This document shows positions 33,483 to 42,167 of a stretch of DNA of 56,046 bases, piece by piece. The DNA is from Bacteroidales bacterium (GTDB lineage: Bacteria > Bacteroidota > Bacteroidia > Bacteroidales > UBA932), in NCBI GenBank assembly GCA_016287075.1, contig JAEEVC010000019.1, positions 1 to 56,046 of the forward strand. The letters run 5' to 3'. Below the pieces are notes generated by a model. It did no database searches, was not told where the DNA came from, and saw nothing but the letters and a program-made list of their open reading frames with translations. How positions within the stretch are numbered: position 1 is the first letter of the stretch; each line of letters opens with the position of its first letter. The translations under genes were made by a program, and so were the position numbers.

Positions 33483-33527
33483 AACGGAAAAACTTTTCCT
33501 GCGAGAGGAAAGTTTTTCCGTTTTTTT
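33483..33527. terminator. Strong hairpin terminator after the ackA operon
   Basis: AACGGAAAAACTTTTCC (33483-33499) pairs with 33507-33522 apart from one extra T. A T-run follows at 33521-33527, and further TTTTTTCCG repeats follow. The stem is A/T-rich on both sides, so it may also serve the minus-strand gene ending at 33561. Confidence 0.85.
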
Positions 33528-33560
33528 CCGTTTTTTCCGTTTCCGTATGGATCCCGCACC

Positions 33561-34841
33561 CTACCGCGCCAGGAAGAGGTCGTGCTCGGGGAGGGAGGCG
33601 GAGAAACGGTTCCGGAGGCTGCGGAAAAGCCCGCTCACGTGTTTGGAAAAATTGGGCCCGACCCAGGTGCTGGTGTTCGTCACGAAGATCCAGCAGGTCC
33701 CGTCCGGGTAGCGCTTGATGAGGGCGGAAGTACCTGTGAATGAGCCGGTACGGGTCCATTCTCCGTCATCCTTGCAGTCGAGCCAGCCGAGGGGGAAGGT
33801 CTCGTCGTCGAGGCGCTGCGTCATCTGGTAGATGCTGAAGAAGCCGAGGATGTCGGGCACCCGGATGTCGCCGTCGATGGAGGCGACCAGGCGGGCGAGC
33901 TCCGCGGAGGAACCGACCCACGCGCCCGCACCGAGCGTGCCGGTGATGTTGTTCCCGCCATAGCAGCGGTTGACCTCCTGGCCGCTTCCCGTGAACTCGG
34001 GGACCGGCGTGCAGTCCTTGTGCGGATAATAGCGGGTTTCGCCTTCCCAGCGGTCCCGGTAGTAGTTGCCGGCGATGTGGAAGTCGAAGCAGCCCGCTTT
34101 CCGGAGGACATTCTCCTGGATGAAGGCTTCGTAGGACATGCCCGAGACCTTTTCGATGATCATCGACAGCAGCAGATAGCCGAAATTGGAGTAGTTCTGC
34201 GAGGTGCCCGGCTCGAAGTCGAGGGGCAGGGAGACCAGCTTCCGGGTCAGGGTTTTCGCGTCCGGCGGCGTGGAGAGCCGGAACTGGCGCATGACCTGGA
34301 GGGTGGAGAACATGGGATCGCCGTAGCGCCGGGTAAAGCCGCCCTGGTGCCGGAGCAGATGCTCGACGGTGATCAGGTAGTAGTCGTCGTCGGTGATGGC
34401 GTCGTCGAACTCGTTCAGGATGCCGAAGGGCCCGAAGACCGGCGACTGGATGTTGAGGGCCCCGCGTTCCTGCAGGACCATGATGCCGATGGCCGTGATG
34501 AGTTTCGAGACGGAGGCGAGCCGGAGGGTCGTCCCCGGCGTCATGGGCCGCCCCCGCTCCTTCTCCGCCCAGCCATAGCCCTTGGCATAGAGCAGGGAAT
34601 CGTTCCGGGTGATGGCGAGCGAGGCGCCGCGGATGTCCCAGACGCGCATGAAGCTGTCCACGGCCTCGTCCATCCGCCGGACCTCGGGGATGTCCGACAT
34701 CCCGTTGGTCAGGATCTCGTTCAGGGAAACCGGGTACAGGTACTGGCTGGACGGATGGGGCCCGGCCGGCGTCCCTGCCCGCGTCATCGCGAGCAGCAGG
34801 GGGACTGCCAGGACGGCGAGGATGCGCACCGGCCCCCTCAT
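33561..34841 (-). CDS. Serine hydrolase, beta-lactamase/PBP4-like family
   Basis: 426 residues. A hydrophobic N-terminus (7-19) suggests export or an inner-membrane anchor. The class C beta-lactamase fold is indicated by the SxxK motif S110-V-S-K113 (RLASVSKLITA) and the YSN motif (QNYSNFGYLL) near 217. Such proteins are typically D-amino-acid carboxypeptidases or esterases and seldom true beta-lactamases. The start overlaps the stop of the cytidylate-kinase-like gene by 4 bp, so it is the last gene of a minus-strand operon. The substrate is unknown. Confidence 0.85.
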   Translation of the reverse strand: MRGPVRILAVLAVPLLLAMTRAGTPAGPHPSSQYLYPVSLNEILTNGMSDIPEVRRMDEAVDSFMRVWDIRGASLAITRNDSLLYAKGYGWAEKERGRPMTPGTTLRLASVSKLITAIGIMVLQERGALNIQSPVFGPFGILNEFDDAITDDDYYLITVEHLLRHQGGFTRRYGDPMFSTLQVMRQFRLSTPPDAKTLTRKLVSLPLDFEPGTSQNYSNFGYLLLSMIIEKVSGMSYEAFIQENVLRKAGCFDFHIAGNYYRDRWEGETRYYPHKDCTPVPEFTGSGQEVNRCYGGNNITGTLGAGAWVGSSAELARLVASIDGDIRVPDILGFFSIYQMTQRLDDETFPLGWLDCKDDGEWTRTGSFTGTSALIKRYPDGTCWIFVTNTSTWVGPNFSKHVSGLFRSLRNRFSASLPEHDLFLAR

Positions 34842-35446
34842 CCGTGGATCCTCCCCGCCTTGCGGCCGAAGTCGATGATGGCCTCCGCCGTGCCTTCGAT
34901 GCCCAGGATGGAACTGTCGATGCAGAGGTCGTAATTGTCCGCCGCACCCCAGGAGCCGAAGGTGAAATAGTTGTAATAGGTCGCCCGGGTCCGGTCTTTC
35001 CGCCGGATGAGGTTCTCCGCCTCGTCCCGCTGCAGTTTCTCCCGTTCCATCACGCGCCGGATGCGGAATTCCAGCGGGGCGGTGATGAAGACGTCGAGCG
35101 TCTCCATGTCCCGGAGGATATAGTCCGCGCAGCGGCCGATCACCACGGCCGGCCCCTTCTCGGCCACATCCCGGACCACCTTCGACTGGATGGTGAACAA
35201 AGTGTTGTCGTTCATGTAGTTCTGGGGCTGTCCGAAGCGCCAGGACTCGAAGAACGTGGACATGGAGAACAGGCTGGCCCGTTCGTCGCGCTCGCGGAAG
35301 AGCTCGCGGGAGAACCCGCTCTCTTCGGCCGCCTTGGAGATGAGCTCGTTGTCGTAGTAGGGGATGCCGAGCAGCTGGCTGACAGCCTGGGCGACGAAGC
35401 CGCCTCCGCTGCCGAACTGCCGTCCGATGGTGATGAGCGTATGCAT
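34838..35446 (-). CDS. Cytidylate kinase-like family protein
   Basis: 202 residues. A P-loop-like GRQFGSGGGFVAQ near residues 8-20 and the LLGIPYYDNELI segment are typical of the cytidylate-kinase-like family of Bacteroidota, which is distinct from the housekeeping Cmk. RCADYIL and FITAPLEFRIRRVMERE follow. It lies 4 bp after the MATE gene stop and overlaps the serine hydrolase start. MATE plus this kinase-like protein is a frequent pair in Bacteroidales, with no known joint function. Confidence 0.85.
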   Translation of the reverse strand: MHTLITIGRQFGSGGGFVAQAVSQLLGIPYYDNELISKAAEESGFSRELFRERDERASLFSMSTFFESWRFGQPQNYMNDNTLFTIQSKVVRDVAEKGPAVVIGRCADYILRDMETLDVFITAPLEFRIRRVMEREKLQRDEAENLIRRKDRTRATYYNYFTFGSWGAADNYDLCIDSSILGIEGTAEAIIDFGRKAGRIHG

Positions 35447-35450
35447 GGGA

Positions 35451-36842
35451 CTAGATTTTACTGCCGAGGATCGCCGGGTCGTCGCCGTCCCGGAGCCGCC
35501 CGAGCTTGCGGAGCAGCCCGACGGCGAAGATGGCGGTTGTCAGGGACGCCAGGAAATCGGAAATGGGGAAGCTGTACCAGACACCCGTCTCGTCGCCGGT
35601 CAGGACCGGGAGGAAATAGATGCAGGGCAGCAGGAAGATGAGTTGCCGCGTCAGGGACAGGAAGATGGACTTGTTGACCATGCCGAGGCACTGGAAGAGG
35701 TTCGTGGTCACCATCTGGAAGCCGATGATCGGGCCGACGAGGGTCATGATGCGGAGGCCGCGGACGGCCATGTCCCTGAGGGCCGGGTCGCTGGTGAACA
35801 GGGACACGGCGGGCCGGGGCATGAAAACCGCGATGATCCAGCCGACCGTCCAGACGAGGGTCGCCCAGAGGGCCGTCTTCACATAGACGTCCCGCACGCG
35901 GGAATACTGCCGGGCGCCGTAATTGTAGCCCGCAATCGGCTGCATCCCCTGGTTGAAGCCCATCACGATCATCACGAACAGGAACCCGATCCGGTTCACG
36001 ATGCCATAGGCCCCGATGGCCAGGTCGCCGCCGTAGCGGAGCAGCTGCTGGTTGATGAACAGGACGACGATGCAGCTTGCCAGGTTCATCAGGAAGGGCC
36101 CCATCCCGATGGCGAGGGAATCCTTGGCGATGCGCCAGTCGATCCGGAAAAGGTGCTTCCACTGCAGGTGGAGCAGCCTCGACGGGTCGGAGAAATAGCG
36201 GAGGGTGTAGCCGAGGGCCATCATCTGGCAGAGCACGGTCGCGAGGGCGGCGCCCTGGATCCCCATGCCGAGGACATAGATGAAGACGGGGTCGAGGATG
36301 GCGTTGGACGTCACGGTGAACAGGGTGAGGCCCATCGCCAGCCGGGGATTGCCGGAGGAGCGGATGATGCTGTTGAGCCCGAAATACAGGTGGGTCACGA
36401 TGTTGCCGAGGGCGATGATGACCATGTATTCCCGCGCATAGGGCAGGGTATTCGGGCTGGCGCCGAAGAAGGTCAGGATGGGATCCATCCAGAGCAGCGT
36501 CACGACCGTGAAGAGGGCCCCGACCAGGATGTTGAGGGCGACCTCGTTGGTGAGGACCTTGCCTGCGACCGCGTAGTTCTTCTGCCCGAGCAGGACGGAG
36601 ATCATCGTCGCCGCGCCGACCCCGACGAGGGTGCCGAGCGCCGTGGAGATGTTCATCAGCGGGAAGGTCACGGCGAGGCCGGAGATTGCCAGCGCGCCGG
36701 CATCCGGGATGTGCCCGATGAAGATGCTGTCCACCATGTTGTACAAGGAAGACGCCGTCATCGCGATGATGCCGGGAATCGCATATTCCTTGATGAGGGT
36801 GGAAATCTTCTTGGTGCCGAGTTCGGTCGGAATCGCTGCCAT
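35451..36842 (-). CDS. MATE family efflux transporter
   Basis: 463 residues with about 12 membrane helices in two similar halves. The N-terminus KISTLIKEYAIPGIIAMTAS and SIFIGHIPDAGALAISG match the MATE multidrug/cation antiporters, DinF/NorM side. It should export organic cations or other compounds using Na+ or H+. The start lies 5 bp after the stop of the FKBP lipoprotein gene and the next gene follows by 4 bp, so it is operonic. Substrate is unknown. Confidence 0.92.
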   Translation of the reverse strand: MAAIPTELGTKKISTLIKEYAIPGIIAMTASSLYNMVDSIFIGHIPDAGALAISGLAVTFPLMNISTALGTLVGVGAATMISVLLGQKNYAVAGKVLTNEVALNILVGALFTVVTLLWMDPILTFFGASPNTLPYAREYMVIIALGNIVTHLYFGLNSIIRSSGNPRLAMGLTLFTVTSNAILDPVFIYVLGMGIQGAALATVLCQMMALGYTLRYFSDPSRLLHLQWKHLFRIDWRIAKDSLAIGMGPFLMNLASCIVVLFINQQLLRYGGDLAIGAYGIVNRIGFLFVMIVMGFNQGMQPIAGYNYGARQYSRVRDVYVKTALWATLVWTVGWIIAVFMPRPAVSLFTSDPALRDMAVRGLRIMTLVGPIIGFQMVTTNLFQCLGMVNKSIFLSLTRQLIFLLPCIYFLPVLTGDETGVWYSFPISDFLASLTTAIFAVGLLRKLGRLRDGDDPAILGSKI

Positions 36843-36847
36843 ACGCG

Positions 36848-37918
36848 CTAATCTACGACCTCGATTTCAAAGACGAGCGGGGAGAAGGGAGGGATGGTCG
36901 ATCCGCTGCCGCTGTAGGAGTATCCGAGCTGGGAATAGAAGGCGAAGACGGCCTTCTCGTGCGGGTGCAGCCAGGCGAGGGCATAGCGGAATCCTTCGAG
37001 GAGGGAGGAACTTTCGTCCATCGAAATCTCCGACAGGGTCTCGCTCATCGTGATGCTGACCGGCTCATAAGTGCGCGAGGTGCTGTAAATGTCGTTGTCC
37101 TTCGCCACCTTGGCGATGGTCGTGTCGAAGGCGCGGCCGTTCAGGAGGCGGCCCGTATAGTTGATCTTGAAGGTCGTGTCCCTGGGCATCAGGTGCTCGT
37201 CGTCGGGCCGGTAGAGGGGATCGTAATAGAACCCGAACCGGGCGCCTTCCTCCGTGCTGGAACGCCAGGTGGAATCCACGCCGTGCATATGGACGGCGAC
37301 ATATTTCTCCAGGGAATCGGCCTCCCAGCGGTAAATGCGGCCCATGCCGGTCTCCGGGTCCAGCCCGTCGGCGATTTTCCTGCGGAGGGTGACCGTGTAG
37401 AGGGCGTCGTTGGCGGTGACGGACTGGGCGAGGTATTCCTCGGCGGAGCCGTACCGGAGGGTCGTCTGGAGCCAGGAGGGGATGGCGACGGTCCGGGTGC
37501 CGCCGACCCGCATCCCTTTCAGGGCGTCATCCAGCCCGGCGACGCTGTTCCCTTCCATGATGAGCTGCATCCTGGGCCCGTAGTAGTTGGCCTTGGAATA
37601 GGAGCCGACCTTCTTGGCCAGCCGTTCGGACGTGGTGGCGGAGATGACGCCCTCCAGGTCCGTGACGGTGTAGTCGAGGTAGGCGAAGAGGTCGTTTTCC
37701 GCGTCCCAGGCCGCGCCGGTGCCGGGCTGGTCGTCCAGGATGTAGATGCCGTTGCCGGCCGCGGCGGCGGAAGGATGGTTCCGCTGGACCCACGCGTCGA
37801 AGAAGAGTTTGTTGGTGAAATTCGTCTGCGTAACGGGCTCTTTGGCACAGCCGGACAGCAGCGCGGGGGCTGCGACGGCCACGAGGAAAGCTCTGTGTAT
37901 CTTGTTCATGCGTTTCAT
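36848..37918 (-). CDS. FKBP-type peptidyl-prolyl isomerase lipoprotein, two domains
   Basis: 356 residues with a lipobox (LLSGCAKE, Cys about 24). Two FKBP-like regions are seen: one near 70-180 (AYLDYTVTDLEG, MRVGGTRTVAIPSWL) and one near 245-355 (FKINYTGRLLNGRAFDTTI, then GFRYALAWLHPHEKAVFAF and PPFSPLVFEIEVVD). The second fits an FKBP core with a 30-residue insertion. It would assist folding of exported proteins in the periplasm. The start overlaps the previous gene's stop (ATGA). An ATG three codons inside is also possible. Confidence 0.82.
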   Translation of the reverse strand: MKRMNKIHRAFLVAVAAPALLSGCAKEPVTQTNFTNKLFFDAWVQRNHPSAAAAGNGIYILDDQPGTGAAWDAENDLFAYLDYTVTDLEGVISATTSERLAKKVGSYSKANYYGPRMQLIMEGNSVAGLDDALKGMRVGGTRTVAIPSWLQTTLRYGSAEEYLAQSVTANDALYTVTLRRKIADGLDPETGMGRIYRWEADSLEKYVAVHMHGVDSTWRSSTEEGARFGFYYDPLYRPDDEHLMPRDTTFKINYTGRLLNGRAFDTTIAKVAKDNDIYSTSRTYEPVSITMSETLSEISMDESSSLLEGFRYALAWLHPHEKAVFAFYSQLGYSYSGSGSTIPPFSPLVFEIEVVD

Positions 37919-38451
37919 TCGTTTTGGATGCTGTCCACCCAGATGTGGTAAACCAGCGTGGCTTTTGCAGGAATCGTGCCGGAGGCATGGTTCCCGAAAC
38001 CGTATTTGCCGAGGAAGATGATATAGCACTCTTCGCCGCCCCGGACCCCGGCGAGACCGTCCCGCAGGCCCTCCAGCAGGGGGGTCTCGTCCAGCTTGAG
38101 GGTGGTGAGCGCAAAGACGCTTTCGTCGGACAGGTTCCAGCGGGAACTCTCCGCGAGGGTCTTGTAGTTGGTGGCGAATAAGTTATTGGCGTTCAAGGAG
38201 GTGCCATTCATGGTGTAGCCGCCGTAGTAGAAGGAGACGACCCCGTCCGTGGCCAGGCTGTCGGCCGTCGTGCCTTCCTTCAGGATGACCCGGACGGCGT
38301 TGCCCTTGTAGATGGTCTTGACCCCCTTGGCGGCCGTCACGAACTTGTCGATGGCGGACTGCTGTTTGTCGTAGTAGTTCTGGACCTGCTGCTTGGTGCA
38401 GGCCGCCGCAGCGAGCAGTGCCGCGAGGAGGATGAGGAGGGCCCTTTTCAT
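37915..38451 (-). CDS. Small FKBP-like lipoprotein
   Basis: 178 residues with a lipobox (AAAACTKQ, Cys about 18). The C-terminal part (LLEGLRDGLAGVRGGEECYIIFLGKYGFGNHASG and a final HIWVD) resembles an FKBP-type isomerase core with the typical GKYGFG loop, but several usual active-site aromatics are not evident. It overlaps both neighbours by 4 bp: the DHH gene upstream and the larger FKBP gene downstream. It is probably a periplasmic partner of that protein. Confidence 0.72.
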   Translation of the reverse strand: MKRALLILLAALLAAAACTKQQVQNYYDKQQSAIDKFVTAAKGVKTIYKGNAVRVILKEGTTADSLATDGVVSFYYGGYTMNGTSLNANNLFATNYKTLAESSRWNLSDESVFALTTLKLDETPLLEGLRDGLAGVRGGEECYIIFLGKYGFGNHASGTIPAKATLVYHIWVDSIQNE

Positions 38452-39494
38452 GACAGGAATTCGTTGAGGGCGTTTTCAAGATAGGCGACCACATCCTTGA
38501 TCGAGGTGATCGAGTCGGAGAAATAGAGCCGGCCCCCGGCGGCGTTCTCATGGCCGCCGCCGTTGAAATAGCGGGCGGCGAACTGCTGGGCGGAGGTGCC
38601 CTTCTTGGAGCGGGTCGATACCCGGAAGTAGCCCGCATCCTGCTTGAGGAAGACGCTCAGCCGCACTTCGCGGATGGAGAGCGGGATGTTGACGAAGCCT
38701 TCCGTTTCCCCCTCGGAAATGCCGAAGGCGTTCATGTTCCGCTTGGTCAGGATCATATAGGCGGCCCCTTCCGGGGTCAGGGTCATCTTCCCGAGCAGGA
38801 AGCCCATCACGCGGAGGCGGTTCTCCCGGTAGCTGTTGTACAGCTGGGAGAGGATGGCGTCCCGGTCCACCCCGGCCGCAAGCAGGCGGGAGGCCATTTC
38901 GAAGGTGCCCGGGAAGACCGAATTGGCGAAATTGTTGGTGTCGGTGGTCATCCCGGTCATCAGGGCCACGGCGGAATGCGCGGGGAGGCGGGAGGCGTCC
39001 CCGGCGACGTCCGGCATGGCGCAGAGGACCTGGAACAGCATTTCGGAGGCGGACGAGATCGCTTCGGTGGAGAAGATCAGGTCGAAGGATTCCGTCTCGG
39101 GGTTGAGGTGGTGGTCGATGAGCACTTTCGGGGCCGCGGACCCCCTGAGGGCGGCCTCGAGGCCCTCCGTGCGGGAGAAGCTGTTGCAGTCGAGGAGGAT
39201 TACCAGGTCGCTGCGGGCGATGACGGCTTCGGCGTCGGCGGCGTCGGTCAGGTGGAAATGGTAGTAAGGACGGTCCTCTTCCGGGATCAGGAAGGAGGTC
39301 CCGCCGGCGTCCCGGTCCGGGAGGACGACGTGGGCGTCGATGCCGCGGCTTTCCCGCAGGTAGTGGAGCAGGGCGCTGCAGCTGCCGACGGCATCCCCGT
39401 CGGCGTGGATATGCGCCGACAGGACCGCACGCGAGGCGGCGGACAGCATCCGGTCGAACCGGAGGGCCTTTTCCGGGGTGACGACAGCGTTCAT
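38448..39494 (-). CDS. DHH/DHHA1 phosphoesterase, NrnA-like
   Basis: 348 residues. Metal-binding motifs of the DHH family are present: HIHADGDAVGS near 28-38, LLDCNSF, LIDHHLNPE, and the DHHA1 motif GGGHENAAGG near 320. NrnA-type enzymes degrade oligoribonucleotides and dephosphorylate pAp. The start used is the ATG at 39494; an in-frame ATG 16 codons upstream would overlap the -7 box. It is the first gene of a six-gene minus-strand operon. Confidence 0.92.
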   Translation of the reverse strand: MNAVVTPEKALRFDRMLSAASRAVLSAHIHADGDAVGSCSALLHYLRESRGIDAHVVLPDRDAGGTSFLIPEEDRPYYHFHLTDAADAEAVIARSDLVILLDCNSFSRTEGLEAALRGSAAPKVLIDHHLNPETESFDLIFSTEAISSASEMLFQVLCAMPDVAGDASRLPAHSAVALMTGMTTDTNNFANSVFPGTFEMASRLLAAGVDRDAILSQLYNSYRENRLRVMGFLLGKMTLTPEGAAYMILTKRNMNAFGISEGETEGFVNIPLSIREVRLSVFLKQDAGYFRVSTRSKKGTSAQQFAARYFNGGGHENAAGGRLYFSDSITSIKDVVAYLENALNEFLS

Positions 39495-39514
39495 CTGCTC
39501 TGCTTTTTCGTCTG

Positions 39515-39522
39515 CAAATTTA
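39515..39522 (-). promoter_or_regulatory. -7 box of the DHH-FKBP-MATE operon
   Basis: On the minus strand TAAATTTG matches TAnnTTTG, 20 bp before the ATG at 39494. The -33 region is T-rich but has no clear TTG at normal spacing. Confidence 0.5.
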
Positions 39523-39531
39523 CAAATAATA

Positions 39532-39562
39532 TTGCATTTCATAAATCAAATTCATAACTTTG
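39532..39562 (+). promoter_or_regulatory. Promoter of the 39598-41506 operon
   Basis: TTG (39532-39534), a 20-bp spacer and TAACTTTG (39555-39562) match the Bacteroidota consensus. It is back to back with the minus-strand promoter at 39515. Confidence 0.72.
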
Positions 39563-39597
39563 TCGGAACGTTTGGAAATGATAAAAACACAGGAATA

Positions 39598-40287
39598 ATG
39601 AACAAAGCGCTCAAAATCATTCTCGAGATCGTCCTCGCCGTTGCGGCTGCCGCCATTGTGTACGCCGTCTACAGCAGCATCATGGAGCCTGTCCACTTCA
39701 ACAAGCAGAAGGCCGCCCGCGAAGCTGTTGCCATCCAGCGTCTCAAGGACATCCGTACCCTGGAGGTCGCCTTCAAGGGCGTGAACAACCACTTCACCGC
39801 CGACATCGACTCCCTCAAGACTTTCTATGAGACCGGCAAGATGGAGGTCGTGATGCAGATCGGTTCCCAGGATGACTCTGTCGCCGTGGCCAACACCGCT
39901 GCCCTGCGCAAGAAGAACAAAAAGATTTCCAACGAGGAACTCCTCTCCATCTACCGCCAGGGCACCCCGGTCGTCTTCTCGATCAGCACGCCGATCCCCG
40001 TGAAGGACACCCTCTTCAGCGGCCGTGACGATTTCCACATCGACTCCCTCGCCTACATCCCGTTCTCCGGCGGCGAGAAGGTCCAGATGGATGCCATCGT
40101 GAAGATGGTCTCCGGTGTCCAGGTCCCGCTCTTCGAGGCCAAGATGCCCTACAAGGCGCTCCTCAAGGGCCTGGACAACCAGCTCCGCATCAACCTCGAC
40201 GCCGAGCGTGAAGCCCAGAACCGTTACGAGGGCCTGATGGTCGGCAGCGTTTCCGCGCCGAACAACAACGCCGGTAACTGGGAGTAA
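39598..40287 (+). CDS. Membrane-anchored protein of unknown function
   Basis: 229 residues. One N-terminal membrane helix at about 6-27 is followed by a short linker with charged helix (FNKQKAAREAVAIQRLKDIRTLE), then a soluble part with TPIPVKDTLFSG and AYIPFSGGEKVQMDA. The N-terminal helix plus charged helix resembles a pilin-like arrangement, but no prepilin cleavage site is seen, and I do not assign it. Codon use is very regular, as in highly expressed genes. DUF3822 and rsmD follow on the same transcript. Confidence 0.75.
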   Translation: MNKALKIILEIVLAVAAAAIVYAVYSSIMEPVHFNKQKAAREAVAIQRLKDIRTLEVAFKGVNNHFTADIDSLKTFYETGKMEVVMQIGSQDDSVAVANTAALRKKNKKISNEELLSIYRQGTPVVFSISTPIPVKDTLFSGRDDFHIDSLAYIPFSGGEKVQMDAIVKMVSGVQVPLFEAKMPYKALLKGLDNQLRINLDAEREAQNRYEGLMVGSVSAPNNNAGNWE

Positions 40288-40295
40288 TCCGCCAG

Positions 40296-40979
40296 ATGGC
40301 CGGTTCGCAGACAAGCAGGATATCCATTCAAGTCTCCTTGAGTGGATATTCTTTTACCGTCGAGGACGGGACGCGCAGTTACGCCTCGGGCTGGCTCGGG
40401 GCGGAGCGCCTTTTCACGACGCCCGAATTCCAGCGGCGCTACGACGTCGTGGAACTGTCCCTCCTGACCCCGAAATGCGCCCTGGTCCCGGAAGGCTTCT
40501 ATGCGCCGGAAACGGCCCGTGAGGCCCTTGCCGAGGTGGTCAGCCTCCGGGAAAGCGATCTGGTCCAGTCCGTCCCCGTGCCTGCGCTCGCCGCGGTCCT
40601 CCTGTATTCCAACGCCATCGACGAATCCCTGTCCCGGGTGCTGTCCCAGACGGTCCTGACGACCGCCGGGGAGCAGGCGCCCGTCCTGCCGGAGATGTAC
40701 TGGCTCCTCGGGAGCCTGCCCCGCAGCCGCGAGTACAACAAGATCCTCGCCTCCTGGCGGGACGGCTACCTCTACCTGGTGGTCGGCCAGGGCAAGAGCC
40801 TCCTCCTGGCCAATGTCTTCCCGGCCGTGGATTTCACGACGGCGGAATACTTCATCTTCCTGTCCCTCAAGCGTCTCCAGCTCAATCCGGAGGTCTCCAC
40901 CATCTCCTGGCGGACCCCGATCACGGCGGAAGAGGAGATGTCCCTGTACCGCTATTTCAAGGCCGTCGAGCAGCTATGA
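40296..40979 (+). CDS. DUF3822 family protein
   Basis: 227 residues. ISIQVSLSGYSFTVED at the start and the FFIFLSLKRLQLNPE-like C-terminal segment match DUF3822, a Bacteroidota family normally placed directly before rsmD. The family is thought to have an ASKHA/PilM-like fold, but there is no known function. It overlaps rsmD by 4 bp. Confidence 0.83.
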   Translation: MAGSQTSRISIQVSLSGYSFTVEDGTRSYASGWLGAERLFTTPEFQRRYDVVELSLLTPKCALVPEGFYAPETAREALAEVVSLRESDLVQSVPVPALAAVLLYSNAIDESLSRVLSQTVLTTAGEQAPVLPEMYWLLGSLPRSREYNKILASWRDGYLYLVVGQGKSLLLANVFPAVDFTTAEYFIFLSLKRLQLNPEVSTISWRTPITAEEEMSLYRYFKAVEQL

Positions 40980-41506
40980 GGATCATCGGGGGCCGCCTCA
41001 AGGGCAAGACCATCCTGCCGCCTGCGGGCTACAAGGCACGGCCGACGACCGATTTCGCGCGGGAAGGGCTCTTCAATGTCCTGAACAATGAATATGAATT
41101 CGACGGACTGCAGGTCCTCGACCTGTTCGGCGGCACCGGCGCCATCGCCTTCGAATTCGCCTCCCGGGGCGCCCGCCGCGTTTACTGCGTCGAGATGGCC
41201 CGGGAAAACGCCTCCTTCATCAAGACGGAATCCCAGCGCCTCGGCCTGCCGAACGTGACGATGGTCCGGAGCAATGTCTTCGACTTCCTTCCCCTGTGCC
41301 ACGAAAAGTTCGACATCGTCTTCGCGGACCCGCCCTATGCGCTGGAAGGCCTGGACACCCTGCCGGACAAGGTCTTCGCCGCGGACATCCTCCATCCGGA
41401 ATGCTACTTCATCCTCGAGCATCCGGGCACGTACGACTTCTCGTCCCACCCCCGTTTCGTCAAGACCAAGACCTACGGGAAGGTCCATTTTTCCTTCTTC
41501 GCCTGA
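40976..41506 (+). CDS. rsmD: 16S rRNA (guanine966-N2)-methyltransferase
   Basis: 176 residues. The Rossmann SAM site is VLDLFGGTGAIAFEFASRG, and the catalytic motif is DPPY in FADPPYALEG. The N-terminus MRIIGGRLKGKTI and PTTDFAREGLFNVLNN are diagnostic of RsmD. It methylates G966 of 16S rRNA during 30S assembly. The start overlaps DUF3822. Confidence 0.94.
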   Translation: MRIIGGRLKGKTILPPAGYKARPTTDFAREGLFNVLNNEYEFDGLQVLDLFGGTGAIAFEFASRGARRVYCVEMARENASFIKTESQRLGLPNVTMVRSNVFDFLPLCHEKFDIVFADPPYALEGLDTLPDKVFAADILHPECYFILEHPGTYDFSSHPRFVKTKTYGKVHFSFFA

Positions 41507-41545
41507 GCGGCGCCGGTCGATTATTCATAAAAAATACACAATATT

Positions 41546-41605
41546 GCATATTATGCGGTAATTATCCAGAATAAAGCCGTATATTTGCCGTAAATATGAA
41601 TATTT
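41546..41605 (+). promoter_or_regulatory. Control region of the arginine operon
   Basis: TATATTTG (41580-41587) is the -7 box. Two palindromes flank it: GCATATTATGC (41546-41556) upstream and AAATATGAATATTT (41592-41605) between the box and the ATG at 41613. AT-rich palindromes around the promoter are the pattern expected for an arginine repressor. Assignment to ArgR is inference, as I cannot compare with a regulon. Confidence 0.4.
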
Positions 41606-41612
41606 CTCGAAT

Positions 41613-42167
41613 ATGGACGACACATTTACCGTCGAGGTGGCCGGTGCGCAGCACCTGAAATATGTGGATGAGATCCTCAGGACCATCGAGGATGCGGCCA
41701 GGGACCGCGGGACCGGCATCGCCAAGCGCAAGCCGGATTACATCGCCAAGAAGATGATGGAAGGCAAGGCGGTCATCGCCATGAAGGGGGACGTCTTTGC
41801 CGGCTTCTGTTATGTCGAATGCTGGGAGCACGGCGAGTTCGTCGCCAATTCCGGCCTCATCGTCAAGAAGGAATTCCGCCAGCAGGGCCTTGCCCGCCGC
41901 ATCAAGAAAAAGGCCCTGGAGCTGTCCCAGGAGCTGTTCCCGGGCGCGAAGATCTTCGGCCTGACCACGGGCCTCGCCGTGATGAAGATCAACACTTCGA
42001 TGGGCTATGTCCCCGTGACCTTCTCGGAACTGACGACCGACCCGGTCTTCTGGAAGGGCTGCGAGAACTGCGTGAATTACGATGTCCTGCTGCGCAACAA
42101 CTTTACGCGCTGCCTGTGCACGGGCATGTTGTATGATCCGGCGGCGCACAAGGAGGAAGGGAAATGA
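41613..42167 (+). CDS. GNAT acyltransferase, first gene of the arginine operon
   Basis: 184 residues with an acetyltransferase fold: GLIVKKEFRQQGLARRIKKKAL contains the Q-x-x-G-x-A acyl-CoA loop at about 91-100. A Cys-rich C-terminal extension follows (CENCVNYDVLL, CLCTGM). Its position as the first gene of an arg operon that has no classical argA or argJ suggests that it makes the N-acyl-glutamate used by argB. In Bacteroides-type pathways the acyl group is thought to be succinyl. It overlaps argG by 4 bp. Confidence 0.82.
   Translation: MDDTFTVEVAGAQHLKYVDEILRTIEDAARDRGTGIAKRKPDYIAKKMMEGKAVIAMKGDVFAGFCYVECWEHGEFVANSGLIVKKEFRQQGLARRIKKKALELSQELFPGAKIFGLTTGLAVMKINTSMGYVPVTFSELTTDPVFWKGCENCVNYDVLLRNNFTRCLCTGMLYDPAAHKEEGK

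Noticed and set aside
33561..34841. Antibiotic-resistance beta-lactamase
   Set aside because: The SxxK and YSN motifs show only the broad serine-hydrolase fold. Context is an envelope operon, and nothing indicates resistance activity.
39598..40287. Type IV pilin-like protein
   Set aside because: The N-terminal helix is suggestive, but there is no Gly-Phe/Tyr prepilin cleavage site, and no pilus genes are nearby.
41507..41612. Riboswitch or attenuator upstream of the arginine operon
   Set aside because: The gap is only 106 bp, AT-rich, with palindromes at the promoter but no long structured leader after the -7 box.
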